Source of the DNA: Prorocentrum cordatum | Taxonomy: Eukaryota; Sar; Dinophyceae; Prorocentrales; Prorocentraceae | Direction: 5' to 3' | Assembly (NCBI GenBank): GCA_963575745.1 | Contig: CAUYUJ010014763.1 | Coordinates: 155,001-219,000 of the forward strand | DNA: 64,000 nt | Part shown: positions 41,199 to 52,024 of the stretch, piece by piece | Position numbering within the stretch: position 1 is the stretch's first letter | How the letters are laid out: each line of letters starts with the position of its first letter | Program-made: the position numbers and the translations under genes | Notes under the pieces: model-generated | What the model was told of the DNA's origin: nothing | What the model saw: the letters and a program-made list of their open reading frames with translations, nothing else | Databases searched by the model: none

Positions 41199-44100
41199 GC
41201 CCGAGGACGCCGAGACGCCAAGCGCCGAACAGCCTGGCGACGAGGTCGCGGAGAGCGCCGACGGGGCGCCCCTCGAGGGGCGCGGCGAGGTGGAGGAGGG
41301 CTCCCTACTGAGCCAGATCGACCCGCAGCTCCTTGGGAGGGCGAAGGACAAAAGCGGCGAGTCCCTGGAGGACGCTCCGCGCGCGACCCACTTGCATCTC
41401 ATTCCTTCCTCATCCTGCACCCCTGGCATACCCTTGAAACACCTGGCCAGGAGTTGATGGAAGTTGCTGTGGACGAGGCCCAGCGGGGGGCCCAGCAGGA
41501 GGGGGCGCGAATAGTGTGGTCACCACAGCACCCCCCCTAAAAAGGACCACCGTACACATTCATACGGCACCATCCCCCCCTCGCCGTAACATTCATACGC
41601 CACCACGGTACCGTGCATGCGGCCCCAATCAACATTCATACGCCGTATGAATGTTGATGGGAACCGCCCCATCAACACTCATACGCCGTATGAATGTTGA
41701 CGGGAGGGGTGGACGGGAACGGTGGTGGACGGGAACGGTGGTGGACGGGAGGGGTGGTGGACGGGAGGTGAGGATGGAATTGTCGTTTCCTGGCCAGGAC
41801 GGCACGCGGGCGGCAGACGGAACGTTGCCAGACAGGTGCTGCTCGTCAGCAGAGCACGCGTTCTACCAGAGACGCTCAGCAGCTGCAGCCCCAGCTGCCG
41901 CGGCCGAGGTGAGTGAGGTGGCCGAGGTGAGTTCCGACAGTGAGAGCTCGACGGACCCAGGTGGCGATGACGAGATCGCCTTGGTGACACAGGAGGCAGC
42001 TTTCGCTGCGGAGGCCACGGAGAAACAAAGGGCCAGAGTGAAGGCCTTGAGGGACGAGTCGGAGAAGAAATACCAGGAGTATGAGCTCAATAAGATGCGC
42101 AACGAAGAGTGCCAGCAGATCGAGTGGGAGGTCAAGGCGAGGCGCGAGGCTGAGGAGGCGAGGAAACAGGTTCTGGCGGAGGAGGTGGCGAGGAAAGAGG
42201 CTCTGGAGAAGGCGGAGGCTGATGCGAGGCGGAAGGATATGGAGGCGGAGAGGCAGCATAATGAGGCTGAGAAGGAGTTGAAGGCACGCAAAAAGGCGGA
42301 GAAGGCTGCGAGGAAGGAGGATCGCCAGAGGAAGCGCGAGGCTCTCGATAAAGCGCTCGCCTCAATACATGAATCGAACTCAATGTCGAACCGATTGACG
42401 GAACTGCAAGCACAGATGGAAGCAGGAGTCCGTGAGCTCATGGCGCCCCAAGCGGCGGCGCCCCCAGTGGGCGAGACGGCGGGGCCCCCAGGAGGCGAGC
42501 AGGTGGCGCCCCCAGCAGGCGAGCAGGCGGGGCCCCCAGGAGGCGCGCAGGCGGCGACCCCAACGAACACACCCAGGCGGAAGCGCGGCAAGCAGCCGCC
42601 CCCCTCCCCGAGCGCCAGCGCCGAGGCGGCGGCATATGCCGAGGTGGCCGAAAAGCCCGCCGCGAGGAGGGGGGTCCCAGACACCCCGAGCTCGGATGAG
42701 GGGGCTGAGAAGGTGCTGCAGTCCAAGAAGGAACTCGTCGCCCTCCTCGAGCGGCAGCTCGAGTCCCTGAACGCAACAATGGATACCAAGTTCTCCAGCG
42801 ACGGGAATTTGCAAGAGGCGATTCATGACAAGTTGGCAGCTCTGCACCAGTCGAGGGTGTTGAAAGATATCAAAGCACTGCAGAAAAAAGATCCGAATTT
42901 TAGTTTGGAGGGCTTGGACGACGACGACGGGCCGCAATACAAGGAGTTCATGACCGCGCAGGAGAGGCAGGACAGGGACTACTTCGACGCTTTGAAAGAA
43001 AAGAGTTACATGTTCGTGCTGGACTCCAACAAGGATCCCAAAGCCGTCGGCCGCTGGAACCGAGCATACAAGGCGTCGGAGCAGCTGAGAGAGGACTACA
43101 AAAAGGAGAAAGGATGGACGAACCAGCGAGCCTTCAGGGCCAGGTGGGCGAAAAAGGAGCACGAGAAATGGCTCAAGACGGTGACTGTGCAGAAGGAGTC
43201 GGTGCACACCAAGGAGGAGAAAAATAAAGGTGAGTATGTCACTCTGGGTCGCCTGGCGTGGCTCCGCGGAGGCGGCGCGGCTGGCCTGAAAATCGCGATG
43301 AAGTATGCCGTGAGCTGCTGCTTGCAGGGCGGGTTTTACACGCGGTACGACGATATGAGTTCGACCTTGGAATTCCTCAACATACGCCGCCAGCTGAACG
43401 ACACGTTCCAGAGGAATTGGCGCCGCATCGAGGAGTGGAAGAGCTCAGAGGGTACGTCGGAGCCCAGTGCCCCAGCAGGAGGCGGCGGCGCGGGCAGCGA
43501 GGCGGAGCGCGCCGTCGGCCACAGCAGCAAGAAGCGCCACGCGGCCAGGGCGATAGTCGGCGCCGACCTGGGCGACGGGACGGCCCTGTCGCCCCACGGC
43601 CGCAAAATGCGCAGGATCAGGGACGAGGCCTCAGACGCAGGAGGAAGCGCCGCGGTGAAGAGGCCAGCGGCAAGCGAGGCCGAGGCTGGCCCCGAGGCCG
43701 AGGGTGACTTCCTGGTCGATGCTAGCGAGGCCGAGGGGGCAAGCGCTGGCGAGGCAAGCGAGGCTGATGATGCTGAGGCTGGCACGGGCGAGGGCGCTGA
43801 CACAGGAGGAGGAGGAGGAGGCGGCGCTGCCCCAGGAGGGGGGGGGGAGGCGCTCACCCAGGAGGCGGAGGAGGCGATAACCCAGGAGGAGGAGGAGGAA
43901 AAGAAGGAGGAGGAGGAGGAGGACGGCAAAAAGCAGTTGTTCCCGAGTGGCTCTCTGAAGTGAAGAAGACGAGGGATCTCTACAAGGACGCGATGAGCCA
44001 GGTCAAGATGCTGGACGATATGCTGAACCTGCCCGCTTGGGCGTCCGTGAAGCTGATGAAGGGTGCCCTCGACGAGGCCTTGACTGAGGCCCATGGCGCA

Positions 44101-44865
44101 ATGTGAAACATATCCTCGCCACCCCCACCCTACTCACCCCCTGCAACACCGTTCTCCAGATCCGAATTTGGGCGCCTGTCCCCCCCCCCCCCCGGAGGAC
44201 CCGAAGCCCTAACCAAACCGTTGTAATCGCAAACCTCTGGCCCCCACAATAACAATCATACACGCGTTCATCCGTCCTGACGGCCCACAAAAACAATCAT
44301 ATGCACACTCATACTGCGTATGACTGTCCGTGTGAGTGTTACTGTGGTGCCGTGTTGGCGCATGAATGCCCGCATCAATGATACTAATGTTATCGTGCCG
44401 CGACCCCAGATGAACGGCGCCATCCAGCGCGGGAACTTGCACCAGCTGCTGATGACGAAAGACCTGCAGGACTACAGGAAGAAGGCCCCGCGGGGTGGCG
44501 GGGGCAGGGGTAGGGTAGCGGAGAGGATATGAGATGATATGAGGGGAGCGGGCTGGATATGGCACGATGGGAGGATACGGGAGTGAGCGAGCTGAATAGG
44601 GCAGGATGAGAGGATCTGTGAGGGAGGGGCCAGCAGGGAGGATGATGATGACAGGGTAGCGGTCGAGGCTCCCAAAGCCATGTTCGAAACGCAGTGTATT
44701 GCAGCGAACACGATGACCGCCAGCATCAAGAAGGCGTCGATGGAGGCGCGCGTTCTCTTCCGCCAGGGGCAGGCCAGGGCAGACGAAGAGTTCCTTCAGA
44801 GCGCGCAGCCGAAAGATGGTTCTGCTAAGAAGCAGCGCAAGGGGAAGAAGGCCGCGGGTGCTTGA
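41101..44865 (+). CDS. Gene B: multi-exon coiled-coil protein of a dinoflagellate-type family
   Basis: Exons I can support: 41101-41382 (MASAAPAGSL..., with an Arg run from a CGT repeat, donor GC), 41451-41513 (ELMEVAVDEA, donor GT), about 41909-43800, about 43940-44100 (PEWLSEVKKTRDLY), 44410 to about 44494 (MNGAIQRGNL) and about 44656-44857. The large exon holds a long Ala/Glu/Arg coiled coil (42010-42330), a Pro/Gly linker with repeated GEQ/GPPGG words, then WNRAYKASEQLREDYK and GEYVTLGRLAWLRGGG, a segment I remember as recurring in dinoflagellate proteins of unknown role, and a KRPAAS acidic tail. Exon 6 may end at a GT donor (44858) and join VLVAEFRSLARPA at 45150-45233 in phase; otherwise the stop is 44863-44865. 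Some joins are unresolved. Confidence 0.55.
41155..41199 (+). repeat. (CGT)15 triplet repeat coding a poly-Arg run in gene B exon 1
   Basis: About 15 CGT codons between EDDH and PEDAE. The frame stays open across it, so it is probably translated as an Arg run. Confidence 0.8.
41554..41700 (+). repeat. ATACG palindrome elements, copies 2-3 (gene B intron 2)
   Basis: An outer word ACATTCATACGGCACCA (41555-41571) and GTAACATTCATACGC (41586-41600) are followed by two full palindromes: 13-bp arms at 41630-41642 and 41644-41656, perfect, and 14-bp arms at 41672-41685 and 41687-41700, one mismatch. Both centres are ATACG-C-CGTAT. Confidence 0.95.
44287..44345 (+). repeat. ATACG palindrome element, copy 4 (gene B intron, diverged)
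   Basis: CACACTCATACTGCGTATGAC (44304-44324) is an imperfect version of the core. AACAATCATATGC lies upstream and GTGTGAGTGTTACTGTGGTG downstream. It sits in the intron between exons ending GAM and beginning NGAIQ. Confidence 0.8.
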
Positions 44866-44870
44866 TGAGG

Positions 44871-45149
44871 TAGGGCGCGAGGCCAGGTCCGAGGTGTCGA
44901 GGTGCCGAGGGGGGCGCGTGGCCAGGTCCGAGGTGCCGAGGGTGACGGCGCGCATGAGATAAGGGAGGGGGAGGGGGGGAGGGCGGTGGGCCGCGCGGAA
45001 ATGGGGGGAGAGGGAGAGAGGGGGTGGCGGCATGGAAGGGAAGGGCTGGGATGATGTGAGAGGGCGGGCTTCGGAGGAGGGGGCAGGGCGCTGGAGTGGA
45101 TATCGAGTGCGTCGACCGCGCGCGGCGCAGTGTCGCACAGCAGCGCAGT
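44871..45149. other. GC-rich sequence, possible gene B intron
   Basis: GGGGAG- and CCGAGG-rich, with a short direct repeat GGCCAGGTCCGAGGTG near 44880-44930. If exon 6 is spliced to VLVAEF at 45150, this is an intron of about 290 bases. Confidence 0.4.
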
Positions 45150-45265
45150 GCTGGTGGCGGAGTTTAGGTCGCTGGCCAGGCCCGCCAACTTGCAGCGCAT
45201 TTTGCAAGCGGCTGCGCACCAGCTAGAGAGACGGGGGGGGGGGGTGACACTAAAAATCGGTGCAA

Positions 45266-45410
45266 ACCTACCGTGTGAGTCGCGTATGAGTTCCGTATGA
45301 ATCCTATCGTATGAATGTCACGAAACCCTGTTATTTCACAGTGAAACCGTACCCCCGTATGAAAGTGGGTACCGTATGAGTTCCGTATGAGTTCGCATGA
45401 GTGTTTCGGA
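45266..45410 (+). repeat. ATACG palindrome element, copy 5 (opposite orientation, diverged)
   Basis: Repeated CGTATGAGTTCCGTATGA words at 45281-45302 and 45374-45392, plus CGTATGAATGTCAC at 45309-45322. These are the right half of the palindrome repeated. It lies just downstream of the possible gene B exon at 45150-45233. Confidence 0.8.
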
Positions 45411-45974
45411 GAGGGGGCGGGGGGGGGAGGCAGGGCGAGCAGCCGCGACATTCTGGTAACAAACCCAAACATGCCAGCACGCCGCATTGCAGGGGGGGTC
45501 GCTCGCAGGTGCAGCGGTGAGGGACGGGATAAGCAGGGCAGTCTCGTGCCTGGGTGCGCGAGCGTGCGCGCATGATCGTGGTGCGCGCGAGACTTGGTTC
45601 CGTAGGTGAGCAATGTTGCTACATGCGTCGGCGCGCGCCATGCAACCCCTGCCAAGAACCTCCCTTGCGCGAAGATTGGCAAGGAGAGTCTCGCTGCGGG
45701 ACTGTTCAGCGCATACGCGCTGACGTTTTGGCATGTGCAGTGATATAGCCCTCGCCCCGCGCTCCCATTCCTTCACCTCGTCCTCCTTGCCCCATCGCGT
45801 CGACGACCACCGTCAACCATCTTCGCCCGCCATCCCCCCCCATATCGCCCTTCTCCTCCCTGTGCCCGTGCCTCGAGGGAGGGCTAGATCTGCGCGCAAA
45901 GCTGGCTTGCGCGCGCAAGCTGCGCGCGCAGGCGAGTCGCGGGAGGGCAGCGATAGCTGCCTTGGCTCGAAGCC
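45411..45974. other. Spacer upstream of gene C
   Basis: No convincing exon. Short plus-strand frames exist (45554-45748). GCGCGCAAGCTGCGCGC near 45910-45930 is a short palindrome. This region should hold the gene C promoter and trans-splice site, but nothing distinctive is visible. Confidence 0.4.
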
Positions 45975-48561
45975 ATGCCGCCTAAGGGGAAGCGCCGCCT
46001 GCGCTGGGGGAGGGGCCGGCCGCATGGCTCCAAGCCAGCGTTCTGTTTCAAGAGCGACGGCGCTGCCAGACGAGATGCTGGCACGAAGGCGTTTGAGGTT
46101 TTGTTGCTCGTGTGGGCATCCTGTAAGAAGCTATCTGCAAAAGACTTCTGTATTATATGCGGGTACATGCAGCAATGCGGAGTTCCAGGGGGCAGATGGT
46201 CGACGTACGCCCTGCGACCTGGCCTGTCGTCTGGCAGGTACAAAAAAGAGATGAACAAACATCTGCCGCAAGGGGGGCCCTTCTACCTTGCCCGCGTGCC
46301 AGCTTCTCTTAGCAAAGCCGCGCACGAACATAGTCGACTCGTGCCTTTTCGACAAGTGTTCGCCTCGGTCGCGTCCGAGGTCAACGCGTCCGCTGAGATT
46401 CGGGAGGCGTTGGAGCACGGGGAGTGGGATGACCCAAATTCAGTGATGTCGTTACCAGCGTACTGTGAGCACCCGCACGTTGTGCAATGCAAGCGTGACA
46501 CTGGCAAGTTCGCGCTGCCGTTGGCGGTATATCTCGACGGCGTGAGGTACACTGCAATTACAGCGGGCAGAACCGATCATCTGGCTCTAGCCACCACAGC
46601 CAAGAGACATTCATGACATTCATACGGCATCACGGTAACATTCATACGCGAACTCATACGGCGTATGAGTTGGCATATGAATATTGCCGTGAAGCCTCAC
46701 TTGAGCTCATGTCATCATGTCATGCGCACGGGCGCCCTTCCACGGGCAGGCGGATAGCATTTTGCAGGTGTCTGTGATCAATTTGATATCGCACACGAGG
46801 CACTTGATGGGTTTCTTGCGGTTGGGCGAAACGTGCGGGTGTGGGTGCGGCGGGCATTGCTCAATCAATGCAATGATGCAAGTCTTGTCGTTCCAGCTGC
46901 AATGCCTCATACATGGGAAGGTGTTAGATGCTAGGCATGACGGTTCACCCTGGGGCCGCGATGAGAAACCCAAAACCAGGTTCGGCTTTCGAAGCGCAGT
47001 CATATACCTCAAGGGTGATTGGGCAGAGTTTGCGAAATCTATGGGGCTGAACCAGTGGTTAAACATGCATGGTTGTTGCCCGTTCTGCAAAGTGGATTTA
47101 GACATGCTTAACTTCGTCGATGAGGGGGCGATGACGGAGGACGGCCACACGTTTCAATTAAATGAAGAGCACGAGTACGAGGAGGCATGCAGGAAATGTG
47201 AGCACAATGTTATTATTGGCTCAGTTGCGGTGCGAGACGCTGTCTGGGACCTGCTTGACCCAGTTGCCAAAAAAGGATTGATATTGCGCAGGAGCATTGT
47301 GGTTGGAGGTGTAGCCTTGCAGGCGGGGGACAGGCTTGAGTCGTCGGTCGAATGCTTGATCCCGATGGAGTTTCATCAACAGCAGCCTCCTTTCGCATGC
47401 GTATTCTGGAGGCAGAGGGAGGACAGTCTGGGTAGGCCTTTAGATTGCGTCACGCATCGCTCGCCTCTGTTCAGCCGCGATATAGAGACAAACCCAGTAC
47501 GGTCATTGGCGGCAGATTCCATGCATACTGTTTACCTCGGCGTGATGATGCACTTTGTAAATGCTGTTGTACTCAGGGTTATCGCCAACAACCCTTGGCG
47601 CGCACCTCCTGGTCTAATATGGAAACGCTTGGAAAGCTACATGTACACATACTACGACCAAAAACAAATCCCCTTCCCCAACCGCTTGAACCGTTTGGCG
47701 GAGAACATGTTTCCAGGCAAGCCTGATCCTGGTCACCCTGGGGGGCGCGCCAAACTAAAGGCGAGTGAGACGTATGCGTTCTTCAAGTTCATCTGCTACC
47801 TATTGCATTCATACCCCAACAGCGAGATGCGCCACTACAAAGATATGGTCGCTGCTGGGGATGCTCTGCAGAAGTGGATGGACCTGTGCAACCATGCGTG
47901 CGCTAGACCCACTGCTGCGGAGTTCCAGGAGATGAGAGACCAGGGCCTCCGCTTTCTGGTGCGATGCGATGATGCGCAGATCCACTTGACACCCAAATTC
48001 CATTTATTTGTACACCTTACTGTCAGGAGTGCGTGTTTTTGTTGCTGCTTCACTTTCATTTCGCATCTTCGCCCCCCACTGCCCTCGCGTTGGTTCCATG
48101 TCTCGCCCGCCCCTTCTCGGCCTGCGCAAATTCATCGTCCCACCCCCGCTTGTCCTCGTCGTCTGGTACTTCCATTCCCGCCTTCGCCTCTTGGGACCTC
48201 TCGCCGCTGCCCTGCATGCCAGCCGTCGCAGCTTCTGCCATCCCTTGCCCGAGCTGCAAGGCATCGGAACCTTGAGTGCCGCCCCTCGCGTTCGAGATCC
48301 GAGTGTTTCGCTTGATTGTGTGCGGGATCGCCAGACTTCGACGGGTAAACGAGAATCCGCAGGTGCAGATATCTGGGCATGCCTACAGTTTACGACACGT
48401 TTGTTGACGAGGCTTTGAACTATTTACTGCGATGCTGTTCCGAACGGGCTCATCGGAGTACAATGGAGCTGTCTGTATTTCAATGTTTCGAAGTGATTGG
48501 AAGTCTGCACACCAAGAACCATTTGTATTCTAGCACCCGCGGTCGACCCCCGTCAGGCAGG
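45975..48561 (+). CDS. Gene C: TNP2/CACTA-like transposase-type protein, spliced
   Basis: Exon 1 starts at ATG 45975 (MPPKGKRRLRWGRGRPHG) and runs to about 46549. Exon 2 runs from about 46741 (ADSILQVSVINLIS) to 48021. Exon 3 is about 48364-48560 (YDTFVDEALNYLLRC), ending before a GTACCC donor. Exon 2 has ETCGCGCGGHC (Cys cluster), YLKGDWAEFAKSMG, CCPFCKVDL, a D-x-MH-x2-Y-L-G motif (AADSMHTVYLGV near 47515) and a C-terminal LTPKFHLFVH. Asp-Met-His followed by a Leu-Gly-Val box resembles TNP2 transposases of CACTA elements, and I remember similar proteins as abundant in dinoflagellates. No CACTA terminal repeats were recognised. Intron 1 carries ATACG palindromes. Bases 48022-48363 are intron 2, with no gene recognised. 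Confidence 0.6.
46614..46690 (+). repeat. ATACG palindrome element, copy 6 (gene C intron 1)
   Basis: ACATTCATACGGCATCACGG (46617-46636), TAACATTCATACGCG, then AACTCATACG-G-CGTATGAGTT (46651-46671), a perfect 10-bp inverted repeat, then GGCATATGAATATTGCCGTG. Confidence 0.95.
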
Positions 48562-48855
48562 TACCCGAAGGACGTTGGCCCAGTGGATGGTGGTGGCGAC
48601 GGGCACAGGTAGGAGGGCGGCGGCGCTGGAGTTTGCTGGCATTTCGAATGCTAGAAAAATCAACGGGTACAGATGAGCAGGCATGCCATTAGAAGGGGTG
48701 GGGGGCATGGGGGAGGGAGGGTGGGGGGATGCATAGGATGGCAGGGTCTCAGGCAGAGGGGTGAGGGAGTGAGGGCCCGATAGGGGAGGGGGTGGTGGAT
48801 GGTGGATTGCGGGGCGGGGGAGGGGTGGGCGAGGGCACCCCTTTGGCGACAGCAC
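48561..48855. other. GGGGAGGG-rich spacer after gene C
   Basis: No exon recognised. Purine-rich GGGAGGG/GGTGG words dominate. It could be intron if gene C continues. Confidence 0.4.
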
Positions 48856-48909
48856 GGCAACATTCATACGGCACCACGGTAACAATCATACGCGTATGAA
48901 TGTCACCGT
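48856..48909 (+). repeat. ATACG palindrome element, copy 7 (before gene D)
   Basis: CAACATTCATACGGCACCAC (48859-48878), then ACAATCATACGCGTATGAAT (48882-48901) continuing GTCACCGTGG. The centre here lacks the usual spacer base. Confidence 0.95.
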
Positions 48910-49008
48910 GGACTCGTCCGTGCGCTCGAGGGCGCGCCCCTTCACCTGCTCGCCACCGCCGTTCCTAGGGCCCAAGCCGGCTACGCGCGACGCGGCCCAC
49001 GGGGCGCG

Positions 49009-50318
49009 ATGGCGCGAGCTGGCGGCGCCCAGGTGTCGATGGACGAGTTTGCGCAGCGCCAGGCGCGGCTGCTGGGATTCCTTGAGCGGGTGAGGCGCGA
49101 GTGCATGAGGCCAGGCCAGGAGGCAGCTGCAGAGAGGGATAAGCGAGGCAGGAGCGAGGCCGCAGAGGAGTCTCGCAGAGACAAGAACGAGGCTCAGCAA
49201 GGCGAGGTTGAGGGGATAGACTACGACGATTCCGAGGCGTCGCCAAGCGAGACTGACAGTGGGACGGGAGGAAAGACAAAGGCTGAGGGTGCGCACATCA
49301 TTGCCACAATGCGAGGAAGAGATTTGCTGAGGACGGATGCGGCCACTAGGAAAAACACACGGAAAAAGAAGCGCACTGTAGAAGAGCTCGAGAAAGAGGT
49401 GGCCGACGCGATTGCTCACGCAAACCAGCTAAACGACAAGGCCGAGAGAGCATCTAGGGTTGCTCGAATCATGACCGAAGCGGAGCTCGATATCTCTCGG
49501 CAGATCAAGGCGCTCAAGACTAAGGCGACGCCGTCGTCGTCTGCATTCGCCCCTTCGTTCTCCTCCTCTCTCCTCCTCTCTCCTCCCCTTTCCTCCACCC
49601 TCCTTCCCTGATCGTCCTCCCCAGTCAGCTTCATCCTACTTACCGCGCCTCACTGCCTGCCGCCCCCCCCGCACCCCCCCCCCCGCCCCCCGAGGCAAGA
49701 GAAGAGCAGGGGCAATCGACGGGCGCCGCCGAGAGGGCTGCCTGCACAGGAACGGAGCGGCGAACGAGTGGAGAGGAGGCGGAGAAGCGGCGAGGCGAGG
49801 ATGCGGAGGTGCGGCGAAGGGAAGGCGGCGTCATCTTGGAGCTGAATTGGGCTCAGGGCGAGGAGATTGTCACGACCCGAACGCGCCTGCCAAAGGCATC
49901 GGAAATCTTGGGCAGCGGGTTGGCGGCAGACGAAGAGCAGGCCAGGAGGCTGCTCAGCTACGGCGCGACTTTCCTGAGACGGACCGCCGAGCAGTCCAGG
50001 AGTGCGCTGGAGAAGGCGCCGACTCCGAGGGCAAGAGGGGCCGAGAAGAATAGGGCACATGAGGAAGCCGACAGGAGCAAGACGGAGATGCCGACTCAGA
50101 TGAGCGCGAAAGAACAGACGAAAGGTTTTGTCGCTAAGAGTCACCTTAAGAAGAAGGTGGAGGCAGCGGAAAGAGGCGAGGAGAAGGAGGCAGCGGAAAG
50201 AGGCGAGTGGAAGGCTCGAGGCGAGCTGGCGCTGTCGGAAGGCGACACGGCGAAGGGTCAGTGGAGTAGTTCGAAGAACCACGCAGATGAGGCCGAGGCG
50301 AAGGCAATTGCAGCATAA
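49009..50318 (+). CDS. Gene D exons 1-2: charged coiled-coil protein (unknown)
   Basis: Exon 1 (49009-49524) begins MARAGGAQVSMDEFAQRQ and is followed by a GC-AG intron of 170 bases; exon 2 (49695-50318) continues in phase (AREEQGQSTGAAER). Features are Glu/Lys/Arg-rich helices (RTVEELEKEVADAIAHANQL; AEQSRSALEKA; HLKKKVEAAERGEEKE), an acidic DYDDSEAS region and two tandem EAAERGE words. The frame stops at TAA 50316-50318, but the same frame goes on as a Trp-rich segment (SWGSQWETGNWREWQG) to TGA at 50502-50504, so the TAA may be a mutation or may be spliced out. No family recognised. Upstream coding from about 48910 in another frame is possible. Confidence 0.5.
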
Positions 50319-50504
50319 CCCAGGCGACCCGTCACGCCACCACGCCGATCATGGGCCCCGCCGAAAGCTAGACCATCTCAGAAGCCACAGGGCAGCTGGG
50401 GCTCGCAGTGGGAGACAGGCAACTGGCGTGAATGGCAGGGCAGCGCAGCCTGGAAATGTGAGGCACGAGGCTGGGACTGGCAGGATCGAGGAGGCAACGA
50501 GTGA
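50319..50504 (+). pseudogene. Trp-rich continuation of gene D exon 2 after TAA
   Basis: In frame with exon 2, this segment has five W-x(2-5)-W spacings (SWGSQWETGNWREWQG, then AWKCEARGWDWQD). It has the composition of a low-complexity protein tail, not of intron. Whether it is translated is unknown. Confidence 0.3.
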
Positions 50505-50688
50505 GGCAGAGCTGTGGCCCGCGGGCGCGCACGGCGCCGTTGCGCCAGCGCTCCCGTGAAAATATCGTCGTCCGTATATGCGTCGTCGTCTTCCTCTCTT
50601 TCTCCCCCCGCTCCCGCCCCGCCCCCCTCGATCTCTTCCCCCCCCTCGCACCGTCTCGGCCTCTCCAGCGCGATTTTGACATTCATAC

Positions 50689-50780
50689 GGCACCGCCGTA
50701 ACATTCATACGCGCACTCATACGGCGTATGAGTGTGCGTGTGAGTGCGCATATGCACACTCATACGCACGCTCATGCAGA
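50689..50780 (+). repeat. ATACG palindrome element, copy 8
   Basis: ACATTCATACGGCACCGCCG (50690-50709), ACATTCATACGCGC, then CACTCATACG-G-CGTATGAGTG (50715-50735), a perfect 10-bp inverted repeat, then GTGTGAGTGCGCATATGCAC and CTCATACGCACGCTCATGC. This is the longest version. Confidence 0.95.
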
Positions 50781-50990
50781 ACGAGGTCGGTGGCGGGGGG
50801 CAAGTGTTGACAAAGGATATTGGATATTGGGGTGCTGGGAATCTAAAGGCCGAGGGGTCTCGCCGCTGCTGCCGCCCGTCGCCCTCCTCCGCGCCGCTGA
50901 CGCCGTTCCAGGGTCAAGCGATTCCGCGCCCCCGCCCGAGGAGGCGATCGCCCCCGCCCGAGGAGGCGAGGCGAGCACCCGAGGAGGATT

Positions 50991-51434
50991 GATGAACGAG
51001 CACGATCAGATATCGAGCGACGACGAGATGCAGCCATCGTCTGAGGAGGATTCGCCGACACTCCCGCCCGCCAGCTTCCGTTTCGATTTGTTCAAGATGA
51101 AGTGGCGGGTGACGGACTACAACCCTTTCACCAAGCAGATGATGCTCAGGGACGTCTCGGACGAGGAGCTGGGGTGATCCCAGGGGGGGCGCGTCGGGGG
51201 TCACGGTGGACGCCCGCCCCCCCTCCTCCCCATCTCCTCCTGTCCTTTCTCACCCCTTGTCCTCCACCCTCTCCCCCCTTCTCCCCCTCCAATCCCTCCT
51301 CCTCTTCCCCCACTCCCCTCCTCCTCCACCCCCTCGTCGTTATCCCAATCCTTCCCCTCCTCCTCTGATGCCGTTCCCCCTCTCTCTCTATCTCTCCATC
51401 TCTCTCTCTCTCTCTCTCTATGCAGATCTTCCTC

Positions 51435-51479
<45 letters not shown>

Positions 51480-51987
51480 GTTCCCTCTCCCTCTCCCTCT
51501 CCCTGCCCCTCTCCCCGTGCATCCCTTCCGACGTACCACTCCTCTCCAGCTTGCCCATGCTTACCCCATCGCACCCGCCCCCCTCTCTTGGGGGGGGGGG
51601 GGGCATAGGAGCACGCAATGATGAAGATTGACCTGCATGCCTTGCTGTACAACCTGGGCACGACGCACAAGTGCCCGAGGACGAGCAAGCCGCTGAACGC
51701 GAACGACAGGGCCCAGGAAACGGGGCGTCGGAACGAGCAGATGATATTGGCGGAGCGGTTGGAGAGGATGGTGGACCACCGCATTCAGCTGGCGATCAAG
51801 GCCTGGCACGAAGAGCTGCGCACCAAGTACGGCCACGAGATGTCCATGGAGGACCATGAGATGAGGGAAGGGGAGGGGGGGGGGGGAGAATGATGAGGAT
51901 GAGGAGGGGAAGTGGAGGATGATGAGAATCAGCATGATGAGGATGAGGATGAAGATGAAGATGAGGATGAGGATGAGGATGAGGATG

Positions 51988-52024
<37 letters not shown>

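Noticed and set aside
38951-50780. Possible CRISPR array formed by ATACG palindromes
   Set aside because: Copies are kilobases apart, variable in length and lie in introns of a eukaryotic genome; there are no regular spacers and no cas genes.
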